Assembly: GCA_963823435.1 (NCBI GenBank)
Contig: CAWGLN010000012.1
Coordinates: forward strand, 186,001-250,000
Direction: 5' to 3'
Source: CAKZML01 sp963823435
GTDB lineage: Bacteria; Pseudomonadota; Gammaproteobacteria; Steroidobacterales; BM003
Length of the DNA: 64,000 nt
Every line of letters starts with the position of its first letter. Within the stretch, counting starts at the first letter, position 1. The notes under the pieces were generated by a model. That model was not told the DNA's origin, searched no databases, and saw only the letters and a list, made by a program, of their open reading frames with translations. Both the position numbers and the translations under genes were made by a program. This document shows positions 54,458-63,506 of the stretch, one piece after another.

Positions 54458-56700
54458 TGGACAACACCCGCAGTAGATGCCGTCTTCTGACCCACGCAGG
54501 TTTCGGGCGCCGGATCCCAGCCGTTTTCTTTGGCATCCGGTGCACACATCATCGCCAGGATCTGCTCACGCTGCTCGGCCAGGATGGTATCCAGGCGCTC
54601 AAGCTGTTTACGGAACTCAGGCTTTTTTGCAAAGGGCGCGAACAATTCCAATCCAAGAGATTCGCGGTCACGATAACCGGCATCGATAGCCGCCTCAAAC
54701 TCGCTTGCCAGTGTTGCCGGTTCATTGTCGTAGGCAGCCATGGCCAAACGTGAAAGGTGCAAGCCACCCCAGACCTGCCCAGCCATCCCGACACGTTCCC
54801 GCTCCTGTAAAGACTGGGCAGCGGCCTCCCGCCATAACTTTGCGCGACCGACATCTCCGGATTCACGTGCCGCAAGCGCCATCAGCACTAGCGTATCCGG
54901 TACCAAGGCTGTCGGACGCTGACTAGTAATCCGCCATATTGCATCCGCCGCATCCACCGACTCCCGGCTCTTGCCCAGCAGGTTCAGCGCAAAAAACAAA
55001 CTCCGTGTTGCATCAAAGTTGGAGGGACTATCTTTAATCGCAGTCCGAGAGCGTTGCACCACAGTCTCGTAATCCCTGACAACGAAGTCTCTTACAAACC
55101 CATCTTCGGGCATCAACCGTTCAGCCTCCCGACTAAGACCGACGAGAGCAAGAACAAACGCCATGCTACGAATCGGGATCGAATTACCGGGCGACAACTC
55201 CAGTGCCTGTGCGTAGTGCTCAGCGGCGGTCGGAAGGTCCCCGTGTGCCTGGAGCAAGTCGGCTGTTACCTGCTGACCCCATATCGGGTCCAGGCTCTTT
55301 AGCCGCTGGGCCGTGCTCCGCGCCTCTTCCTCGCGTCCGAACAAGGACAGCACGTATACGTGGTTATACAGAGCAATAATCGACAAGGGATCGTACTTGA
55401 CCGAGTCTGAGGAGGCATCCAGCACCTGGTCCAGACGGCCAGAAGTTTCGAGAACCGTTCTGCGCCAATTCTGCAGCTCTCCATTGGCCGGATTGATTGC
55501 CAGGGCACGGTCATAGTAGTCCAGCGCCAACTCGGTGTTCCCGGCATTCTTTTCCAGGAAACCCTTGGCGGCCAAAACTTCCGGCCGATTCGGCGCCAAT
55601 GCCAGGGCTTTTTCCACCAGTGGCCGAGAGCCGGCCAGGACTTCTGCAAGCGGTGTGTCGCCATAGGCGTCAGTATTATCGCTGAGTAGCAGGGTCGCCA
55701 CGGCCTGGTCGGCATAGGCCAGGGCATAGTCGGAATCAAGGTCGACTGCAAGCTTAAACTGCTCCAGCCCAGCCTTGATGCTGTCAGGCGTACGCTGATT
55801 TATCAGGTGTCGGCCCATCAAATAGGCCTCATAGGCCTCCACCTTGGTGGTGGAGCCGGCGGCCGCACTGTTGGCACCGTCACCCAGTTTCAGCTGCACT
55901 TTCAGGGCGCTGGAAATGGACTGGGAGATTTCGTCCTGGATGGCAAAGATATCGGTGAGCTCCCGATCATAGGTTTCCGACCAGGCATGAAAGCCTTTAT
56001 TGGCCTTGATCAACTGGGCGGTCACGCGAACACGGTCCCCCGCCTTGCGTACACTGCCTTCCAGCACGTAAGCCACGCCCAGCTGGCGGGCGATGTCCTG
56101 GATATCCTGGTTCTTGCCCTTGAACTGGAAGGCCGAGGTGCGGGCGGCCACCTGCAGGCCGGGTACCTGGGCCAGCACGTTGAGAATTTCCTCAGCGATA
56201 CCGTCTGAGAAATAATCCTGTTCCGGATCAGAGCTCATGTTCACGAATGGCAACACGGCCACGGACTGTTCCGACACTGCCGCGGCCTGGCTGCTCACGG
56301 TAGCTGGCAAAGAATCCGTCGCAGCCTGCTCGGTAGTATCGGCATCTGGTTCACTTGGCACATTGACCTTGTACAACAGAAAGATCACTGCTATGGCCAG
56401 GGCGACGATGATGCCCCGGTCCATCTTTTTGCCCGTCACAGGTGTGATGGACCGGCTGCGGTCCACGTGCTTCTCCAGCACGATGCCCTCGGGCGTCTTC
56501 TCGAAAGCCCACGCAAAAATCAACGCCAGGGGGAATCCGATCAGGAGTAACAGGAGCAAAGACTTCATGACCCATGCAGGGGCACCGAAATTGTCCAGCG
56601 CCAGGTCGGCTACCTGCGCGAGTATCCAGGCGGTGATGACATAAGCCAGCCCCACCCGGAATACATTACGGCGTTTGAGTTCTTCGAAAAAACTGCTCAT
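54454..56700 (-). CDS. Membrane-anchored TolB-like/TPR protein, paralogue 1 of 3 (first gene of operon)
   Basis: 748 aa, intact. SFFEELKRRNVFRVGLAYVI opens the membrane module, with LLLLLLIGFPLALIFAWAFE and VDRSRSITPVTGKKMDRG. The TolB-like domain is VAVLPFVNMSSDPEQDYFSDGIAEEILNVLA and IARQLGVAYVLEGSVRKAGDRVRVT. TPR repeats follow (YALAYADQAVATLLLS, ELALDYYDRALAINPANGEL). It ends with a Cys-bearing tail. The three paralogues are clear tandem duplicates that have diverged mainly in the TPR half. Confidence 0.86.
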   Translation of the reverse strand: MSSFFEELKRRNVFRVGLAYVITAWILAQVADLALDNFGAPAWVMKSLLLLLLIGFPLALIFAWAFEKTPEGIVLEKHVDRSRSITPVTGKKMDRGIIVALAIAVIFLLYKVNVPSEPDADTTEQAATDSLPATVSSQAAAVSEQSVAVLPFVNMSSDPEQDYFSDGIAEEILNVLAQVPGLQVAARTSAFQFKGKNQDIQDIARQLGVAYVLEGSVRKAGDRVRVTAQLIKANKGFHAWSETYDRELTDIFAIQDEISQSISSALKVQLKLGDGANSAAAGSTTKVEAYEAYLMGRHLINQRTPDSIKAGLEQFKLAVDLDSDYALAYADQAVATLLLSDNTDAYGDTPLAEVLAGSRPLVEKALALAPNRPEVLAAKGFLEKNAGNTELALDYYDRALAINPANGELQNWRRTVLETSGRLDQVLDASSDSVKYDPLSIIALYNHVYVLSLFGREEEARSTAQRLKSLDPIWGQQVTADLLQAHGDLPTAAEHYAQALELSPGNSIPIRSMAFVLALVGLSREAERLMPEDGFVRDFVVRDYETVVQRSRTAIKDSPSNFDATRSLFFALNLLGKSRESVDAADAIWRITSQRPTALVPDTLVLMALAARESGDVGRAKLWREAAAQSLQERERVGMAGQVWGGLHLSRLAMAAYDNEPATLASEFEAAIDAGYRDRESLGLELFAPFAKKPEFRKQLERLDTILAEQREQILAMMCAPDAKENGWDPAPETCVGQKTASTAGVVQ

Positions 56701-57183
56701 ACCGCCGTCTCACGAAGCAGAGTCGCGACAGGGTTCTTTCGGCCGTTAGTCAACCGACACGCAGAATTCATCGGTAAATAAGGTGTAAACCAGCCCGTTA
56801 CCGCCCTGCATAACCCTTCTGGGGTAGCGGCAAGACAGTTTTTGGCTGAGCGTATGCATCGGTGTAATTCTTCGCTCATCGAGAACCCGGAACTCCCTAG
56901 GTGATTGAAGCATATCAGAATATCTGCCAAACAATGTCTATTTTATGAATCAGTCCAGACCCGGCTCTACCGGGAGAATTCATCAGCAATTGCTGATATA
57001 GGTGAATGTTCCGGCGAGAATCGCCATTGCGGAAAATCATGGCAGGCAGGTCGCATTCCACAGCCCCACACCAAGGCGACTACCTCAAGGTGTTTCGGCG
57101 GCAGGACTAAATCCGGCGCAAATGCCTTTGGCCGACGAAATATTCGTCTACCACACCGAACTACGGCACATAACGAGAGGTTT
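56701..57183. other. Upstream region of the TPR operon, no gene seen
   Basis: 483 nt between the first TPR gene and gss. Short frames are present but none has a ribosome-binding site or recognisable product. A small inverted repeat (GACCCGGCTCTACCGGGAG, about 56954-56972) is visible. The TPR operon promoter must lie here; it was not identified. Confidence 0.45.
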
Positions 57184-59077
57184 TTACAGCGCTTCGTCTT
57201 CCACAATCCGCAGTGGCAACAAATCACTCTGTGAGGTGATCACCAGGGACTTATCCACCCGCACGCAGCTACCCGCGTATTTGCCTGCGACCGAGAAAGT
57301 GCACACCTGGGTTCTGTACCCATCGATGTCCGGCAGCTTCCACAATTCCTGGTAGACCTGGTCCTGGGCGTCGAACTGGCCACCGGTTTCTTTCAATACC
57401 TTATCGTGCTGGTCAAACAGGCTGATATTCAAACCGCAACGTCCGGCAATAGGCTTGCTCACATAGCCGCGCTGGTTGAAGTCCTCGGTCAATTCGAACT
57501 GCGAATTCAGCAAATACGGATGATCAGGGAATATCTGCCACAAGATCGGGAGTATGGCCTTGTTGCTCGGAATCAGGGTCCAGAACGGTTCGAACACCAT
57601 GATGTCCGGCCGCAATAACACATCCACCAGCCGTGGCGACGGGTGCGCATCCTCGGCCGTACGCAACACCGGATGACTGTCGTCCTCCTCGCACTCGGCG
57701 CGTATCTGGTCCAGCGCGGTTTCCCAGGCCCAGGTCTTCCAGACAAATCGTATCGGTGTACCGTCAGGGTCGACGATCTCGCCTGCGTCGTTCCAGCCCA
57801 GGCCGGTCAAGCCCTTCAGCACCTTGCACTGAATACCCGCCGCCTCGGCCGCAGCCCGCATGAACTGTGCGTGATAGGTTTCTTCCTTGTCGGTGTCCTG
57901 CATGACATGCAACACACCTTCTACTCCCGCCTCACGCCAGGCGGTCACCAGTGCGTCAGAAATCGCCTCGCCGGAATCTTCACCCTCGGTGACGCCGAAA
58001 TGCCTGGCCCATTTTCCCTGCACTCGACCGGCTTCCATATGACAAGAGGCGGAGTCGGCATTGTACTCATAGACTTTCACACCACGCTCGGTGACACAAA
58101 AATCAAACCGCCCCGTGATCATCTGCCCACGCCGGTTTTCCCAGGATTTTTTCAGTCGTGGCCAAAGGGCCTTCGGGATATTAAAGCGGGCCAGCAACTC
58201 CTCATGCTGCAACACGGCCTGGGTGGCATGCATGAACATGAGGTGCAATTCATTGGTGGCACGTTTGAGTTCCTGCTCGGCAGATTCGGACATGCGGAAA
58301 TAGCGGTAGTGTTCGCACACCTGTTCGGACTCGGACAGGCGGTGACCGTGCATGGCCTTGACGAAGGCCGCTTCAGCTTTGTCGGCGGTGTTCAGCCAAT
58401 CTTGCTCATGCTGACCGCGCTGGTCAGCCTGGCGGGTGTTGAGCTTGTACAGGTCCGGGTCTCGTGGCCGAGGGATCTCTGCATCTGTGGCATCGGCGGT
58501 CTGAATGACCCATCCAAGGATATGTGAATCCAGGTAAGCCGCATCGACAAAATAACCTCCGTCCTCGCCACGGGAAAGGACGAGTTCGCGAGACCACTCC
58601 TGTCCCTTCGGCAGCAGACTGTGTTCGATATTTTGTTCAGCAAACCGAATACGGTCAGCCAACACCTCGGTCACAATGGCCACGTGACCGGTGACTTCAA
58701 ATTCACCACCTTCTTCCCAGATCAACATGCATCCGGGCTTTGGTGCGCGCAAGCTGCCATTTCTGAAAGAGTGCAGCGGCAACAATGCATTGTCCGCCAG
58801 CCGGGTTACATGGTGTAAACAAAAGATGTCATAGGCCATGGCGACATCGTCAAACACATAGCCATGATTCGTGAACAACCAGCGGCGGGCGAACTCCACG
58901 CATTGCCACTTGTAACCCATGTACACGCCGTCGACACAACTGCGATAGGACTCCCGATCCGGATATTCGTCCTGATCGGCACTCGCGTAATGGGAGGAAT
59001 AAATAGCCACGCCGCCGGGCGCATGACCCAGCAGGGTGCCAAATTTTTCCGGTTGTGGCGTGAAGCGTCTGCGGCAC
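57184..59077 (-). CDS. gss: Bifunctional glutathionylspermidine amidase/synthetase, apparent +1 frameshift near the start
   Basis: Makes and hydrolyses glutathionylspermidine, a polyamine-thiol conjugate tied to redox balance. The N-terminal CHAP amidase domain has the Cys in KWQCVEFARRW and the His in GHVAIVTEV. The C-terminal ATP-grasp-like synthetase has ITGRFDFCVTERGVKVYEYNADSASCH and PIAGRCGLNISLF. Similarity to E. coli Gss runs end to end. The best start is a GTG at 59077 behind GGAGAGG. It requires one fewer A in the run at 59044-59048, after which MPQTLHATTGKFGTLLGHAPGGVA aligns with the family start. ~630 aa. Confidence 0.9.
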
Positions 59078-59279
59078 GTAACCTCTCCAATTGGGGTGCG
59101 ATATGATGGGCACGGGACAGGCAGTTTGCAAGACCGAGTCCAGGTCTGGCCGAGAAGACAAAAAGAGCCTCCCAATGGCATCAAAACTGAACCTTACCGG
59201 CTCCACACCATTCAAATATATGTATTGCCGAGCTTTTTCTGGTAAAACAACAGCACTCCAAACAGGTAGAACGGGTCTA

Positions 59280-59447
59280 ATGGGTTCATTCTGGAACGAA
59301 TTGAAGCGTCGAAATGTGGTTCGCGTTGGGATCGCCTACGCCCTGGTTGCCTGGGTAGGCTTGGAACGCAAAATAAATACGAATATGTGTAAGAAACCGC
59401 CCCCCTGCTCCGACTATGTTGGTAGCAGATACGCAAAAACGCAGTAA
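59280..59447 (+). pseudogene. Truncated N-terminus of a fourth TolB-like/TPR paralogue
   Basis: The frame starts MGSFWNELKRRNVVRVGIAYALVAW, clearly the opening of the family at 49941-56700. After VGLERKI it leaves the family and stops at 59447. The remainder is gone, so this is a deletion remnant. It lies on the opposite strand, on the other side of gss. Confidence 0.75.
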
Positions 59448-59527
59448 ATCTGTTTTTCAACAAGCTGCGTTATCAACGGGAACGCCCTTTTTGGCGCTCC
59501 TGAATTCAACAGCCAAGGAGAAAACAC

Positions 59528-59821
59528 GTGACCAAAACAACTACAGCTGCCGCACTCGCCCTCGCATTGGGTTCTTTCCTGACCGTCGCTTCCACACCCG
59601 CCATCGCAGGCGACATGAAAGGTATGGAGAAATGTTACGGCGTCGCCCTCAAGGGTAAAAATGACTGCAAGGCCGGGGCCGGCACCAGCTGTGCCGGAAG
59701 CTCAACGGTCGACTACCAGACCGATGCCTGGAAATTGGTCCCCGCCGGTACCTGCGTAGAAACCGACTCCCCCACGTCAGCCACCGGTAAAGGTCAGCTT
59801 GAGCCCTTCGAGGCCAAGTAA
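59528..59821 (+). CDS. bufA: Bufferin precursor peptide BufA (DUF2282)
   Basis: 97 aa from a GTG at 59528 with AAGGAG upstream. A Sec signal peptide (ALALGSFLTVASTPAIA, residues ~11-27) is followed by a core with four cysteines: C36 (EKCYG), C47 (KNDC), C55 (TSC) and C76 (PAGTC), plus STVDYQTDAWKLVP. This is the DUF2282/BufA1 pattern. Bufferins are described as exported RiPPs whose central cysteines are modified by the BufB-BufC pair and which bind copper. It is the first gene of a four-gene operon. Confidence 0.92.
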   Translation: MTKTTTAAALALALGSFLTVASTPAIAGDMKGMEKCYGVALKGKNDCKAGAGTSCAGSSTVDYQTDAWKLVPAGTCVETDSPTSATGKGQLEPFEAK

Positions 59822-59857
59822 GCCTGATCTTTTCGACACCAAGGCGGAGCGCCCACG

Positions 59858-60778
59858 ATGACGGAGCAATTCCCCCCTGCACCGCAACGTTGCGGCGCTC
59901 CCGCTTTTAACGCCCGCACCGGCTTACCCATGCGTGCAGGACTGGGCCTGAAGCCCGAGCATTTCCGGCAGATCCTCGAGACCTCGCCAGAGCTGGGTTT
60001 CTTCGAGGTGCACGCCGAGAACTACATGGTCGACGGTGGACCTTTCCACCACTACCTGACCCGTATTCGTGAGAACTACCCACTGTCCATCCATGGCGTG
60101 GGTCTTTCCATAGGCGGCGACACGCCGCTGGACACCGCGCACCTGGCCGGGCTCGCGCGCTTGCTTGACCGCTATCAGCCTGCGTCCTTCTCCGAGCACC
60201 TGGCATGGGCCAGCCATGGCGATGTGTTTTTGAACGACTTGCTGCCGGTGCCTTATATCGAACACAAGCTGGACGGCGTGTGTGCCCACATCGACCAGGT
60301 TCAGACACACCTCAAGCGACAGATGCTGCTGGAAAATCCAGCCACTTATGTGGAGTTCGCTGACTCCACCATGGACGAAACCACCTTCATCAGCGAAGTG
60401 ATCCGACGCAGTGGCTGCGGCTTGCTGCTGGACATCAACAATGTCTATGTTTCGTGTGTGAACCACAACCGCGATCCCTATCCCTACCTGCGGGCCTTGC
60501 CGTTTGAAGCGGTGGGCGAGATTCACCTGGCAGGTTTCGCCCGCGAGCAAGACGCCAACGGGGACTTGTTATTGATAGACAGCCACGGCAGCGCCGTGGC
60601 CGAGGCCGTCTGGCAACTTTACGAATACGCCCTGGGTCTGGTGGGGCCGAAAGCAACATTGATTGAACGTGACGCCGACATACCACCGCTGGAGGTTCTG
60701 TTGGCCGAGAGCCATCAGGCCGAAAGGCTGTTGCAGGCAGCGACTGAGAATACACGCCTCAAGGAAGCCAGGGCATGA
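59858..60778 (+). CDS. bufB: Bufferin maturase BufB (DUF692/MNIO family)
   Basis: Multinuclear non-haem iron oxygenase that modifies cysteines of the precursor. 306 aa with the TIM-barrel metal-ligand pattern of the family: FFEVHAENYM (Glu/Asn), SIHGVGLSIGG (His), FSEHLAWA (Glu/His), LLENPATYV, LLLDINNVYV (Asp/Asn), GEIHLAGF (Glu/His) and IDSHGSAV (Asp/His). Its start lies 36 nt after bufA, and its stop overlaps bufC (ATGA). Intact. Confidence 0.93.
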   Translation: MTEQFPPAPQRCGAPAFNARTGLPMRAGLGLKPEHFRQILETSPELGFFEVHAENYMVDGGPFHHYLTRIRENYPLSIHGVGLSIGGDTPLDTAHLAGLARLLDRYQPASFSEHLAWASHGDVFLNDLLPVPYIEHKLDGVCAHIDQVQTHLKRQMLLENPATYVEFADSTMDETTFISEVIRRSGCGLLLDINNVYVSCVNHNRDPYPYLRALPFEAVGEIHLAGFAREQDANGDLLLIDSHGSAVAEAVWQLYEYALGLVGPKATLIERDADIPPLEVLLAESHQAERLLQAATENTRLKEARA

Positions 60779-61551
60779 GCAGCCAGCAGGATTTTTTCGC
60801 CCCCCTCCTGGATTCAGGACTGCCGGCCCCGGCGGGGCTGACCACCTGGAATGGTTCGGACCCACAGACCCGTTACGCGGTCTATCGTAATAACGTGATC
60901 AGTTCCTTGATCGACGCGCTGGCCGATACCTTTCCGGTCACCCGGGAACTGGTGGGAGAAGAGTTCTTTCGGGCCATGTCCGGTCTGTTTGTCCGCCAGC
61001 AACCACCCCGCTCCCGGGTGCTGGCGTTTTACGGAGAATCGCTGCCTGATTTCATTGAGCAATTTTCGCCGGCGGCCTCCGTCCCCTACCTGGCCGACGT
61101 AGCCCGTCTGGAGCTGCTGAGGGTGCGTGCGTTTCACGCCGCCGACACGGAAGAACTTGCTGCCGAGGTCCTTGGTCGGCAGCTTGGACAGGTGGAGGAT
61201 TTGTCTGCCGTGCACCTGACGCTGCACCCGTCGCTGGGACTGCTGCGCTCAGCCTACGCCGTAACCTCCCTGTGGGCGGCCCACCAGGGGATAACCGAGA
61301 TCGCCAAGGTAGATCCGTACCAACCCGAACTGGCGCTGGTCATCCGCGTTGGTCTTGACGTCCAGGTCCGTCGACTGGAGTTGGCGGTTTTTGATTTCGT
61401 TGCACAGCTCGACCAGGGCGAAAGCCTTGGCGTTGCGACTGACCAGATTCAACTGGTTCACCCTGAATTCGACCTGGTAGGCGCGCTGGGTTTCCTGGTC
61501 CAACTGGGCGGGGTTTCCGGCATCAGCACAGGCAAGGAAATACGGTCATGA
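60775..61551 (+). CDS. bufC: Bufferin biosynthesis partner BufC (DUF2063)
   Basis: 258 aa. The N-terminal DUF2063 domain ('putative DNA-binding') has YAVYRNNVISSLIDALADTFPVTRELVGEEFFRAM and PYLADVARLE. These proteins act as the substrate-binding partner of DUF692 maturases. The C-terminal part (ELALVIRVGLDVQVRRLEL) completes the RRE-like half. Overlaps with bufB (60775) and doxX (61548) are both ATGA, so the three are translationally coupled. Confidence 0.9.
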   Translation: MSSQQDFFAPLLDSGLPAPAGLTTWNGSDPQTRYAVYRNNVISSLIDALADTFPVTRELVGEEFFRAMSGLFVRQQPPRSRVLAFYGESLPDFIEQFSPAASVPYLADVARLELLRVRAFHAADTEELAAEVLGRQLGQVEDLSAVHLTLHPSLGLLRSAYAVTSLWAAHQGITEIAKVDPYQPELALVIRVGLDVQVRRLELAVFDFVAQLDQGESLGVATDQIQLVHPEFDLVGALGFLVQLGGVSGISTGKEIRS

Positions 61552-62081
61552 ATTCCACTCTCGCTAGCGAAAATAGTCCATCGAGCCCGACATCCGCCAT
61601 GGTCCGAAGTATCGAGCGACTGAACGCGATGTTCGGATCGATTCCGCATACGCTGATCGCGACGCTGGGGCGCTTTTCGATTGCCGCGGTATTCTGGAAA
61701 TCGGGGCAAACCAAGATCGAGGGCCTGGTGATCGACCTGGTCAATGGCGATTTTCGAATCGGCTGGCCGCACTTGTCGGATTCGGCGCTCACCTTGTTCC
61801 AATACGAGTACAACCTTCCGCTGATACCGCCGGAACTGGCCGCACCCGTGGCGGCCTTTGCCGAGCACTTTTTCCCGGTGCTGTTGCTACTGGGCCTGGC
61901 GACCCGCTTTTCCGCCCTGGCGTTGCTGGTAATGACGCTGACCATCCAGATTTTCGTGTACCCGGATGCCTATCCACTTCACGGCGTCTGGGCCACGGTC
62001 CTGCTATTCCTGATGGCGACCGGTCCAGGCAAGTTGTCACTCGATCATTTGCTTCGACGACGGTTTAACGCGTCCCGATAG
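61548..62081 (+). CDS. DoxX-family membrane protein of the bufferin operon
   Basis: 177 aa with four hydrophobic helices: TLGRFSIAAVFWKSGQTKIEG near residue 40, FAEHFFPVLLLLGLATRFSALALLVMTLTIQIFV and GVWATVLLFLMATGP toward the end. This is the DoxX fold often found as the last gene of buf operons. Its role is not established; redox or quinone-linked functions have been suggested for DoxX proteins. The ATG overlaps the bufC stop. Confidence 0.88.
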   Translation: MNSTLASENSPSSPTSAMVRSIERLNAMFGSIPHTLIATLGRFSIAAVFWKSGQTKIEGLVIDLVNGDFRIGWPHLSDSALTLFQYEYNLPLIPPELAAPVAAFAEHFFPVLLLLGLATRFSALALLVMTLTIQIFVYPDAYPLHGVWATVLLFLMATGPGKLSLDHLLRRRFNASR

Positions 62082-62314
62082 ACTCTTTAGGCGGACCGGC
62101 AGTCTGACCGCCTTGTCACCCTGGTACCGGCTACTTCGTCCGCGCGAAACTCCACTCAAGCTGCATGCCGTCTTCGGCGCAATATGGTCGAGCCCGTTAG
62201 CGAGCCTCCCATCCCCGAGTAGTGACTGAATTCTGCGCCATTACATCGCACATCTCGAGACGAGTCAGTAACACAGCATAGGGCATGGCAACTCCATTGC
62301 AGACAAGTTGCGCG

Positions 62315-63394
62315 TCATCCGAATTTGTACCCAGGAGCAAAGGCATGCCGATCCTCTGCCGGCACACCCAGGTACATCTCACCCTCGAAACGAACGGCAC
62401 CGGCAAATTTCATCTCACCCTTCTGGAGACGACCCTTGTCGTCCTGACGCGAGCACTCCGTCGAAATATTTAACTGCATTGTTCCCGACGCAAGGAAACT
62501 ATCACTGCCTGGATCCCCTTCGATCCAGGTCACATCACCGGCCAGCGTCACGGACTGATCCGGACTCGTATGGCTGTAGCGCAAATTGCCCTCGTAAGTG
62601 CGTGCTGGTTGTTCGATCCCTTCGTCATCAGCGTCGGAATAATCATCCTCGTCAAAGGGTAGCGGCTGGCCGCTGAAAGGTCCGAAGCACAAATAACGAG
62701 GTTCATGCTGCGGCTCATCATCCAGTCGGCTTGGGTCCTCTGCCGGTATAACTTCTTTCTCAATGTCCTCCTGCGGGTCAAAGCAATATTCGATCCTCTT
62801 TGGCTCCTCTTCACCATTTTCGTTCTCGAACATATACGGATAGACACCCAATCCTCTGAACAGCGAGAAATCGCTGAAGTGAGTTACCGCGACCGTTACG
62901 GTTCTCGCCCCCTCGTCGACCACGGCTCCCTCTATCAATCGCCAGTAGCCACCGACCGACTGCGTGATGACGCCGAGGTTTGCGACCGGAGTGTCGTCGA
63001 GATCGAGATCCCCATATGCGAATGTGATGTCGAGTGGCCGTTTGAAAACCTGCCCGGCCGGCGCCAGCCGGTATCCGTTGCCAAGCCCCCCGGGTGCGGT
63101 GTTGGTAATTGGCTGAATGGCGATTTCCGTGGCCGACGTCAGCGCGCCGGCAGGAATGGTTACCGATAGAGACTCGTCCAACGCACCAAGCGTGCCGCCG
63201 GAGGCGCCAATCGTGGCACTGGACTGGCCTCCGACAGGTGTACCGGTAACCGTCGCCAATGGCGCCGGACCGGAATTATTTTCGACGGAGTTGTCAGAGG
63301 TGTCAGGTGACCCGCCTCCGCATGCAACCATGGTCATTATCGTGGCCACCAAGCCTAGGCAGTTTCGTTCGCGTCTGGCACAGATTCTTTGCAT
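62315..63394 (-). CDS. Lipoprotein of unknown function
   Basis: ~359 aa from ATG 63394. Signal peptide with lipobox TMVAC, then a Ser/Asn-rich linker. A beta-rich domain follows (SATIGASGGTLGALDESLSVTIPAGALTSATEIAIQPI) with a ZU5-like look, and a Pro-rich acidic stretch. The C-terminal part has SGQPLPFDEDDYSDADDEG. It ends VPAEDRHAFAPGYKFG. The neighbouring frame down to about 62200 (DDAQLVCNGVAMPYAVLLTR) may be the true C-terminus after a frameshift, which I cannot decide. The 62082-62314 gap shows nothing else. Confidence 0.6.
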   Translation of the reverse strand: MQRICARRERNCLGLVATIMTMVACGGGSPDTSDNSVENNSGPAPLATVTGTPVGGQSSATIGASGGTLGALDESLSVTIPAGALTSATEIAIQPITNTAPGGLGNGYRLAPAGQVFKRPLDITFAYGDLDLDDTPVANLGVITQSVGGYWRLIEGAVVDEGARTVTVAVTHFSDFSLFRGLGVYPYMFENENGEEEPKRIEYCFDPQEDIEKEVIPAEDPSRLDDEPQHEPRYLCFGPFSGQPLPFDEDDYSDADDEGIEQPARTYEGNLRYSHTSPDQSVTLAGDVTWIEGDPGSDSFLASGTMQLNISTECSRQDDKGRLQKGEMKFAGAVRFEGEMYLGVPAEDRHAFAPGYKFG

Positions 63395-63506
63395 CGGAAT
63401 CAATCCTTTATGAGGAGGTACCCATTAATCACAAGCTGCCGCGGCTGCGGCGATATTTTCACCCGGCGGCATATATACGCCAATCTGCCAGACGCGACCG
63501 TCGCGA

